This document shows positions 1 through 4,993 of a stretch of DNA of 6,996 nt, in pieces. How positions within the stretch are numbered: the first letter of the stretch is position 1; the number at the start of each line of letters is the position of its first letter. The notes under the pieces were generated by a model. It saw only the letters and a list, made by a program, of their open reading frames with translations. It was not told the DNA's origin and searched no databases. Position numbers and translations under genes: made by a program. Source of the stretch: Pedobacter sp. Its GTDB lineage: Bacteria; Bacteroidota; Bacteroidia; Sphingobacteriales; Sphingobacteriaceae. The stretch lies in the NCBI GenBank assembly GCA_030149995.1, contig JASLGV010000080.1:1-6996 (forward strand), in the 5' to 3' direction.

Positions 1-350
1 CCGGGCAGGCACCGGAAGCAAATGCCATTCCCATACAACACGGGCAGGCAGAAGATGCTTTTGATGCAGCTGCCTGTATTGGCTGTGGTGCTTGTGTAGC
101 CACCTGTAAAAATTCGAGTGCGGCCCTTTTTACTGCAGCAAAAATGACCCATTTGGCCTTGCTCCCCCAGGGCAGGATAGAAGCAGAAACAAGAGTAGGG
201 GCAATGATTAAACAAATGAATGCCGAAGATTTTGGACATTGCTCCAATACAGAAGCTTGCGAAGTAGAATGTCCTCAGCATATTTCAGTTTTATCCATTG
301 CACGGATGAACTACGAGTGGCAAAAAGCAGGTTTGTTTAGAAAGGATTAA
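1..350 (+). CDS. sdhB: Succinate dehydrogenase/fumarate reductase iron-sulfur subunit, 3' end
   Basis: This is the C-terminal part of the iron-sulfur subunit that passes electrons between the flavoprotein SdhA and the membrane quinone site (complex II). The frame is open from the window edge (first full codon at base 3), so the start and the N-terminal [2Fe-2S] domain lie outside. Two motifs identify it. CIGCGACVATC (75-107) has the CxxCxxCxxxC spacing of the [4Fe-4S] ligands. CSNTEACEVECP (240-275) has the CxxxxxCxxxCP spacing of the [3Fe-4S] ligands. The end, with Met-Asn-Tyr-Glu-Trp followed by a short basic tail and TAA, fits the short C-terminus of Bacteroidota B-type SdhB. By family habit sdhC and sdhA should lie just upstream. 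The Met at 144 is internal and not a real start. Fumarate reductase FrdB is the only serious alternative, and the sequence alone cannot separate the two. Confidence 0.95.
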   Translation, partial: GQAPEANAIPIQHGQAEDAFDAAACIGCGACVATCKNSSAALFTAAKMTHLALLPQGRIEAETRVGAMIKQMNAEDFGHCSNTEACEVECPQHISVLSIARMNYEWQKAGLFRKD

Positions 351-396
351 TGTATTCTGAAAATGTCGCTTTTGTTTTAAGTGGTTAATTTAGTCC

Positions 397-412
397 ATCA
401 ACAAAAGTTGAT
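397..412. repeat. Small inverted repeat after sdhB
   Basis: ATCAAC (397-402) and GTTGAT (407-412) are perfect reverse complements around an AAAA loop. The stem has only 6 bp, is AT-rich and has no T-run behind it, so it is at best a weak terminator or mRNA 3'-end structure for the sdh operon. A chance occurrence is possible. Confidence 0.25.
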
Positions 413-439
413 ATAATGGGAGATAATTGACCAATTGCC

Positions 440-610
440 ATGGCTAATTTTTCGCATTTCTTCATTGCTAAAATTGCTTTGCTAAAAATAGTTGTGCCTA
501 ATACTGCTTTGTCCGTTACCTTTATCGTTGTAACAGTTGCGTGTACGATATTTGCCGTATTGTTCGGGCTTCTTCTATTTACAAATCCGGAAGGATTAAA
601 AGGATCTTAA
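440..610 (+). CDS. Possible small single-pass membrane protein (56 aa)
   Basis: An ATG at 440 opens 56 codons ending in TAA at 608-610. The predicted peptide starts MANFSHFFIAKIALLKIVVP. A long hydrophobic segment follows (about residues 23-47: ALSVTFIVVTVACTIFAVLF and on), then a short polar tail ending NPEGLKGS, so it would be one transmembrane helix. An in-frame TGA lies four codons upstream (428-430), so it is not visibly the end of a longer gene. A GGGAG at 418-422 is about 17 bases before the ATG, too far for an ordinary ribosome site, but this group often lacks one. I do not recognise the family. It could be a real small membrane protein, a degraded last helix of a larger permease or acyltransferase, or a chance frame. 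It lies between sdhB and chaA on the same strand. Confidence 0.35.
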   Translation: MANFSHFFIAKIALLKIVVPNTALSVTFIVVTVACTIFAVLFGLLLFTNPEGLKGS

Positions 611-808
611 CCATTCTTACATACTTTAAGGAACATCTATATTTTCTTTCCACATAGAAGTGTTTATTTATAAAATTTCCAAAATCTTGTTTCTATAAGT
701 CGAAAATATTCGTAACTGCTGTAAACTTTTGTTAAATTACGGGAATTGATAATACAGATTGCGAAATGAAAAATATAATGTTTGAAGGTGGGTGATACCA
801 GATATTCT

Positions 809-843
809 TTTGAATAATTAAAAACCCTGAACGGATATTTTTG
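809..843 (+). promoter_or_regulatory. Candidate Bacteroidota promoter for the antiporter gene
   Basis: TATTTTTG at 836-843 is an exact match to the Bacteroidota -7 element TAnnTTTG. A TTTG at 809-812 is a possible -33 element, with a 23-base spacer at the long end of what is accepted. Transcription would start near 850, leaving a leader of only about 15-20 bases that includes GGAG at 853-856. It is matched by eye in AT-rich DNA, so chance matches are a real risk. Confidence 0.35.
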
Positions 844-865
844 TTAGCAATCGGAGATACCTTAA

Positions 866-1948
866 TTGAAGATGAGAAAAATAGACTTGCCAAAATGGAC
901 AATGATTATTCCTGTAGCCGGGATTTTGTTATACCTGACTGCCGGTGCTGATGCCGGTGTTTATCTGAAAATTCTTCTGGCAATTCTGCTGATTGGCAGC
1001 GTTATCTCATCTGTACATCATGCAGAGGTTATCGCCCATCGCGTTGGCGAACCTTTTGGTACCATTATTCTCGCCATTGCCATAACCACCATCGAAGTTG
1101 GCCTGATCGTATCGCTTATGCTTGCCGGTGGCGATGGCGTAAAAGAACTTGCAAGAGATACGGTATTTGCTGCCGTTATGATTATTGTAACAGCCATTGT
1201 TGGTATCTGCCTGCTTAAAGGTGGAATCAAGTTCAAAGAACAGTTGTACAAATTACAAGGCGTAAATGCAGCGCTTATTACGCTGATGGCCATTATTGTA
1301 CTTACCCTTATTTTGCCTAACTATACCACTACGCGGCCAAAGGGCGAATACAGTACAAGCCAGCTTATCTTTGTTTCGGTGGTATCGGTTATTCTTTACG
1401 GCGGATTTATTTTTATGCAAACCGTAAGGCACCGAGATTTTTTTCTACCTAAAAATTCAAGTTCTGAAGAAGATCATGCCGAAGCACCTAATAACATAAC
1501 GGCCCTTTCCAGCCTGGCTTTTTTAATACTAAGCTTAATTATTGTGGTATTTCTCGCTAAGTTCCTATCCAAAGATATTGAAGCCATTGTGGTAAACCTT
1601 GGAGCACCTAAATCTGTAGTAGGGGTTATTATTGCAGCTATTGTGTTACTCCCGGAAGGGTTGGCGGCCTACAATGCGGTAAGAGCAGACCGGCTTCAGA
1701 CCAGTTTAAACCTGGCATTGGGATCGGCACTGGCCAGTATCGGACTTACCATTCCATCTGTAGCCATTGTATCCATTATTACAGAAATGCCTTTAGTGCT
1801 GGGCATTGATATGGGATCTACCGTGATGTTACTGCTGGCCATGATTACGATTATGTTTTCACTTGCCACCGGCAGAACCAATATTCAGCAGGGAATCGTA
1901 TTGCTCGTAATTTTCGCCTCCTATCTTTTTTATACGGTTGTACCTTAA
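866..1948 (+). CDS. chaA: ChaA-type calcium (sodium, potassium)/proton antiporter
   Basis: This inner-membrane antiporter of the CaCA superfamily would exchange cytoplasmic Ca2+ (and probably Na+ or K+) for external protons. The 360-residue product is almost entirely hydrophobic and matches E. coli ChaA (366 aa) in layout. The first alpha repeat is at residues 61-81 (GEPFGTIILAIAITTIEVGL, conserved acidic Glu77). A loop with an acidic stretch follows at about 190-208 (SSSEEDHAE). The second alpha repeat is at about 253-300 (LLPEGLAAYNAVR, Glu264, then SLNLALGSALASIGLTIPS). SLATGRTNI near residues 332-340 matches the conserved SxxTGRTN motif of ChaA. The TTG at 866 is placed 9 bases after GGAG (853-856). 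An ATG at 872 is an equally fair start and shortens the protein by two residues. The gene is alone on its strand and ends before a strong terminator hairpin. The family call is firm, but the preferred ion is not visible from sequence. Confidence 0.93.
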   Translation: MKMRKIDLPKWTMIIPVAGILLYLTAGADAGVYLKILLAILLIGSVISSVHHAEVIAHRVGEPFGTIILAIAITTIEVGLIVSLMLAGGDGVKELARDTVFAAVMIIVTAIVGICLLKGGIKFKEQLYKLQGVNAALITLMAIIVLTLILPNYTTTRPKGEYSTSQLIFVSVVSVILYGGFIFMQTVRHRDFFLPKNSSSEEDHAEAPNNITALSSLAFLILSLIIVVFLAKFLSKDIEAIVVNLGAPKSVVGVIIAAIVLLPEGLAAYNAVRADRLQTSLNLALGSALASIGLTIPSVAIVSIITEMPLVLGIDMGSTVMLLLAMITIMFSLATGRTNIQQGIVLLVIFASYLFYTVVP

Positions 1949-2069
1949 TAGAGGTATAAATTTTAAGTATGTGATAATTACTTTTTAAAGCTGGAAACAG
2001 ACCGTCAATCTCTTGGTTTGTAAGCTCGGTGTTTTATCCTTTAACGTATTGAATGTAAATTGTTTATTG

Positions 2070-2106
2070 AAAATAAAGACCTGCACAAATGCAGGTCTTT
2101 ATTTTT
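2070..2106. terminator. Bidirectional intrinsic terminator between convergent genes
   Basis: AAATAAAGACCTGCA (2071-2085) and its exact reverse complement (2090-2104) enclose a CAAA loop, and A2070-T2105 extends the stem to 16 bp. The GC-rich core GACCTGCA is flanked by A-runs on one side and T-runs on the other, so either strand reads as stem plus U-tract. It lies 122 bases after the antiporter stop codon and 18 bases past the end of the minus-strand kinase gene, as expected for a shared terminator of convergent genes. Confidence 0.9.
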
Positions 2107-2123
2107 AAACGGGTATTTATTCA

Positions 2124-3161
2124 TTAGTCTGGCGACGCAGTTTTTAGCCAGAAAGAGAAGGTAGAACCACTGCCCTCAGTACTGTTTACTTCTATGGTCG
2201 AATCGTGCAGATGCAATATGGTCGATACAAGATAAAGTCCAATGCCAAAACCGCTTATGAATTTCGATTTATTGTTGTTGGCGCGGTAAAATTTTTCAAA
2301 TAATCTTTTTTGATCTTCGGTAGAAATACCCATTCCTTCGTCGCTGATCTTAATCATGCAACGGTCTTGCTGTACAGAACAGTCAACTGTTATGCAGCCA
2401 CCATCGGGCGAGTATTTTTGGGCATTGCTTAACAGATTATTCAATACCAGACCTATTTTTTCCGGATCTGCGTGTACAAAAATTGTTTCGTTGCCCAGGT
2501 AGTTTATCTCGTGTTTGGTTGAAATGATTTGTGCATCCTGTATCGTTTCTTTAATCAGGTGAACAATGTTAAAGGTCTGGATTTCCATTTTCATGTCGCC
2601 GTTTTCAAATCTTGGCAAACTCAGAAAATCCGTTATAATATTGGCCATCTTCCGGGTTTGCAGCTCGGCACGCGACAATGCCCTCATGATAAAATCATTG
2701 CCGGTTTTATTGGCACTTTGAAGTGCTACCTGGATATAGGAGTTTAAGGAAGTGAGTGGTGTTTTAAGCTCATGGCTTAGAAAACCAACAAATTCATTTT
2801 TTCGCTTTTCTTCCAGTTTTTTATATGTAATGTCGCGTGCAATCTTGGATAAGCCAATTACGTTTCCCAAATGGTCTTTTATAGGCGAGATGGTTAATGA
2901 AACATCTATTAAAGTACCGTCTTTTCTTAAACGCCGGGTTTCAAAATGATCTACCCGGATGCCGCTTTTTAATTGTGCCAGTATCTTAGGTTCTTCTTCA
3001 TGGCGGTCTGCCGGGATGATTTGGAGAATGGAACAACCAACAATTTCTGCTGCCGTATAACCAAAAATCCGTTCGGCAGAAGCGTTCCAGCTGGTAATAA
3101 TACTATTCAGATTTTTACTGATAATGGCATCGTCACTCGAATTGATGATGGCCGCGAGCAT
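2124..3161 (-). CDS. PAS-domain sensor histidine kinase (intact downstream part)
   Basis: This is the 345-residue open part of a cytoplasmic sensor kinase. It would autophosphorylate on His and pass phosphate to a response regulator that is not in this window. Residues about 2-112 form a PAS domain (NSSDDAIISKNL, SWNASAERIFGY, RLRKDG). The HisKA dimerisation domain has the H-box SHELKTPL with His130 (codon at 2772-2774). The HATPase domain follows, with N-box NNLLSNAQKYSPDGG (241-255), G1 box DEGMGIS (274-280), F-box FEKFYR (288-293) and G2 box GFGIGLYLV (304-312). There is no transmembrane segment or receiver domain. All catalytic boxes are intact, so this part could be active if made. The Met at 3161 is the first usable start after an upstream in-frame TAG, but it lies in the linker after another PAS domain and was probably not the original start. 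Its only ribosome-site hint is a purine-rich GAAGAAAAGAG. Confidence 0.85.
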   Translation of the reverse strand: MLAAIINSSDDAIISKNLNSIITSWNASAERIFGYTAAEIVGCSILQIIPADRHEEEPKILAQLKSGIRVDHFETRRLRKDGTLIDVSLTISPIKDHLGNVIGLSKIARDITYKKLEEKRKNEFVGFLSHELKTPLTSLNSYIQVALQSANKTGNDFIMRALSRAELQTRKMANIITDFLSLPRFENGDMKMEIQTFNIVHLIKETIQDAQIISTKHEINYLGNETIFVHADPEKIGLVLNNLLSNAQKYSPDGGCITVDCSVQQDRCMIKISDEGMGISTEDQKRLFEKFYRANNNKSKFISGFGIGLYLVSTILHLHDSTIEVNSTEGSGSTFSFWLKTASPD

Positions 3162-3524
3162 TTTACGGCTCTTTTCTTCATTTCGGTTAAGCGTTAAATC
3201 ACGCAGAATAGTCGAAAGCCCAATAATTTCACCATTTATATCCCTTACGGGCGATGTGGTGAGTGAAACGTCTATGATGCTGCCATCTTTTCTTAAACGT
3301 TTGGTTTCTAACTGATCTACCCGGATTCCTTGTTTCAGCTGGTTTAAAATCCAAATCTGCTCTTCAAGCTTTTCAGGAGGAATAAGTTTTAAAATTGATA
3401 AGCCAAGAATTTCTGATGGATGATACCCAAAAATTCGTTCGGCCGAATGGTTCCAGCTTGTAATGGTTCCATCCAGGTCTTTACTGATGATAGCGTCGTT
3501 TGAAGAATCTATAATAGCATTTAG
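2799..3524 (-). repeat. Tandem duplication of a PAS-domain coding unit (366-bp period)
   Basis: Two adjacent PAS units, encoded at 3524-3165 and 3158-2799, align without gaps at an offset of 366 bases (122 codons). By hand count about 72 of 111 aligned residues are identical, including SAERIFGY, GIRVD and RLRKDG. Similarity is visible in the DNA too: tcttttcttaaacg occurs at 2920-2933 and at the matching place near 3286-3299. The divergence says the duplication is old relative to the nonsense codon, or kept under selection for PAS function. Confidence 0.85.
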
Positions 3525-3781
3525 AATGGCATTTTTCTAGTTGGCCTTCCGGAGCGTTGCATTTAGTTCTTTGAGTTGAGTGATATTTAATTTCAGTTCG
3601 GCCTCGCGACGCTCGTATTCAGAAATAACCTTAAATATGTCTTCTGAGTCTTTCATTTTTAGTGTAGATATTAAGGCAAATAAACAGAGTTTTCAAATAA
3701 CACAGTCAGCATCTAAAATAAACATCCTTTCGGAGCTTTACAAGTCAATTTAAAGGTGATTTTCCTTTTATTTTTCTGTAT

Positions 3782-3799
3782 AAAACAGCGGGCTGTTTT
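3782..3799. repeat. 8-2-8 inverted repeat, terminator-like
   Basis: AAAACAGC (3782-3789) and GCTGTTTT (3792-3799) are exact reverse complements around GG. As RNA it would fold as a 7-bp stem with a CGGG loop. On the plus strand its T-run (3796-3800) makes it resemble a short intrinsic terminator, yet no plus-strand gene precedes it. It may instead act on the minus strand upstream of the kinase, or be a protein-binding dyad. Confidence 0.4.
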
Positions 3800-3925
3800 T
3801 AAGCTTAAACGCAAGTTCACGATTTAAAATTAAATTGTTTTGATGGCTGAATACGGAGAAATCTTTTTTGCTGATCTAACTCATAAATACAATAATAACG
3901 GAGTAAGGTTTTAAATATTTATTTC

Positions 3926-3947
3926 TAAAATATCTGCAGATATTTTA
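3926..3947. promoter_or_regulatory. Perfect 22-bp palindrome, candidate operator
   Basis: The half-site TAAAATATCTG (3926-3936) is followed without spacer by its exact reverse complement (3937-3947), giving 22 bp of perfect dyad symmetry around a CTGCAG centre. It lies 313 bp before the export gene start and 270 bp from the kinase ATG. A near copy of the half-site, AAAGTATCTG (3971-3980), matches 9 of 10 bases and lies 44 bp downstream in the same orientation. A 10-bp palindrome TAAATATTTA (3912-3921) is just upstream. A zero-spacer dyad of this length suits a dimeric regulator better than a hairpin, since it has no loop. Function is inferred only. Confidence 0.45.
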
Positions 3948-4166
3948 TACCATTCAATGCCTTTCTTTAAAAAGTATCTGTTCAAAAGGGAATTCTATAA
4001 GCTTAAATTTCATAAAAGTGCTTATTTACAGGGGTTTTGATCTCAAAAATCAATCTGAAATACACATATTAAATTTTCATTTTTTACAAATACTGTATAC
4101 TTAATTAGTCTTTTATATGTAAAACTGTAAATTTTATTTATCAGATTATACAATTTAATTACAACA

Positions 4167-4174
4167 TAGTTTTG
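4167..4174 (+). promoter_or_regulatory. Candidate -7 element for the polysaccharide export operon
   Basis: TAGTTTTG matches the Bacteroidota -7 consensus TAnnTTTG exactly and would start transcription near 4180, leaving a leader of about 80 bases before the ATG at 4260. No good TTG/TTTG -33 element is found 17-23 bases upstream, which weakens the call. A second, poorer candidate is TAGCTTTA at 4202-4209. Confidence 0.3.
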
Positions 4175-4259
4175 TTGTTATGTGTCTGTTTATTAATTGT
4201 ATAGCTTTATTATCACCAAACAGAGAGTCGAAAAATGACTTTCAATATGAAGTAAAAAC

Positions 4260-4979
4260 ATGAAAAATACAGCAATACTTTTATTAAGCTATGTACTGAT
4301 TTTTTCGTCCTGTGCACCCAGGAGAGATCTGGTCTATTTCAGCAATCTTGCCAAGCTCACAAGCGAACAAAAGATAGAAGCTCAGGAGGTAAAAATACAG
4401 CAGAACGATTTGCTTAAAATTAAACTAAACAGTCTTAGTGCGGAGTCGAATGCGCTGTTTACGGACAGCGGCTATCGGGTAAACAAAGAAGGAAAAATTC
4501 ATACCCCTTTAACTGGTGACATCAAATTAGAAGGTTTAACCATAGAAGAGGCTCAGCGCTTTATTACTGCTTCGCTGGGAACTTCTGTTAAAAGCTCGGC
4601 TGTTGAAATTCAGCTTATTAATTTTAAAGTAACCGTAATTGGAGAAGTAAGCAAGCCATCCAGCTTCGTTGTTCAGGGCAATAACATCAATTTGCTGGAA
4701 GCATTGGGGATGGCGGGCGACATGACCGTTTACGGAAAACGCGAAAATGTACTGGTCATCCGGGAGCAAAACGGACAGAGAACTTTAAAAAGGTTAAACC
4801 TGAACGATGAAAATGTATTAAAATCTCCATTTTTTTATTTGAAACAGAATGATATTGTATATGTAGAACCAGATAAGTCAAAGGCTACAGAATACAGTGC
4901 CAATACCCGGTTAATGCCCATTGTTATCGCCTCTATTTCAGCCGTGGCGGTACTTATTACAGCAGTGTTAAGAAAGTAA
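4260..4979 (+). CDS. Wza-like polysaccharide export outer-membrane lipoprotein
   Basis: This is the outer-membrane export component of a capsule/exopolysaccharide secretion machine (polysaccharide biosynthesis/export family). The 239-residue product begins MKNTAILLLSYVLIFSSCAP: a charged start, hydrophobic core and lipobox-like FSSC with Cys18 as the predicted lipidated residue (Phe at -3 departs from the usual Leu). The Poly_export domain spans about residues 46-122 (QQNDLLKIKLNSLS, then YRVNKEGKIHTPLTGDIKLEG). An SLBB-like domain follows at about 124-172 (VTVIGEVSKPSSFVVQG, NLLEALGMAGDMTVYGKREN), then LKQNDIVYVEP (194-204). A hydrophobic segment at 219-236 near the C-terminus could span a membrane. 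It is shorter than E. coli Wza (about 380 aa), as is common for Bacteroidota homologues with one SLBB unit. It is followed after 14 bp by the Wzc-like gene. No Shine-Dalgarno precedes the ATG; the upstream bases are AGTAAAAAC. Confidence 0.9.
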   Translation: MKNTAILLLSYVLIFSSCAPRRDLVYFSNLAKLTSEQKIEAQEVKIQQNDLLKIKLNSLSAESNALFTDSGYRVNKEGKIHTPLTGDIKLEGLTIEEAQRFITASLGTSVKSSAVEIQLINFKVTVIGEVSKPSSFVVQGNNINLLEALGMAGDMTVYGKRENVLVIREQNGQRTLKRLNLNDENVLKSPFFYLKQNDIVYVEPDKSKATEYSANTRLMPIVIASISAVAVLITAVLRK

Positions 4980-4993
4980 TTAAATTAAACGCC

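Larger units (their letters stand above)
2124..3656 (-). pseudogene. Full-length two-PAS histidine kinase gene interrupted by an in-frame TAG
   Basis: Reading the minus strand from the ATG at 3656-3654 in the kinase frame gives a 39-residue N-terminus: MKDSEDIFKVISEYERREAE, then ELKLNITQLKELNATLRKAN, a coiled-coil-like lead-in. A TAG codon follows at 3539-3537. The same frame then stays open for 470 codons to TAA at 2126-2124. The stretch 3536-3162 encodes a complete extra PAS domain (LNAIIDSSNDAIISK, SWNHSAERIFGY, RLRKDG, ending NRNEEKSRK) that runs directly into the 345-residue kinase. No ATG, GTG or TTG occurs between the TAG and Met 3161 in this frame. The simplest reading is one gene of about 510 codons broken by a single nonsense change (for example CAG or GAG to TAG). 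A sequencing error or stop-codon readthrough is also possible. There is no frameshift. Every other visible stop in the window is TAA. Confidence 0.75.
3657..4259. other. Long AT-rich intergenic region between divergent genes
   Basis: About 600 bases lie between the kinase ATG (minus strand) and the export gene ATG (plus strand). Composition is markedly more AT-rich than the flanking genes. I find no ORF with recognisable content. The longest ATG-started frame I checked by eye is a 23-codon frame at 3843-3914 with no family resemblance. The region should contain the promoters of both flanking genes. It also holds an 8-2-8 inverted repeat (3782-3799), a 22-bp perfect palindrome (3926-3947), a 6-2-6 inverted repeat (4035-4048) and a TAnnTTTG match (4167-4174). 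No convincing promoter for the kinase was found on the minus strand; the best is TTTATTTG (3684-3677), one base off the -7 consensus and lacking a -33 partner. Confidence 0.7.

Noticed and set aside
412..417. TATAAT, an exact E. coli-type -10 box, upstream of the possible small membrane protein
   Set aside because: Bacteroidota primary sigma factors use a different -7 element, no -35 partner is evident, and TATAAT is frequent by chance in AT-rich DNA.
1018..1293. Minus-strand ORFs of 91 and 61 residues inside the antiporter gene (1018-1293 and 1696-1881)
   Set aside because: They lie opposite a strongly supported coding frame and have low-complexity, family-free translations.
2752..3315. Two similar plus-strand ORFs (2752-2949 and 3124-3315) with related products
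   Set aside because: They are antisense shadows of the kinase PAS-encoding DNA. Their likeness to each other comes only from the PAS duplication.
3843..3914. 23-codon ORF starting MAEYGEIFFADL in the long spacer
   Set aside because: It is too short, has no ribosome site and no recognisable motif. An in-frame stop lies just upstream.
4035..4048. 6-2-6 inverted repeat TTTTGA-TC-TCAAAA
   Set aside because: It is short and AT-rich, so expected by chance in a 600-bp spacer. Mentioned within the spacer entry only.
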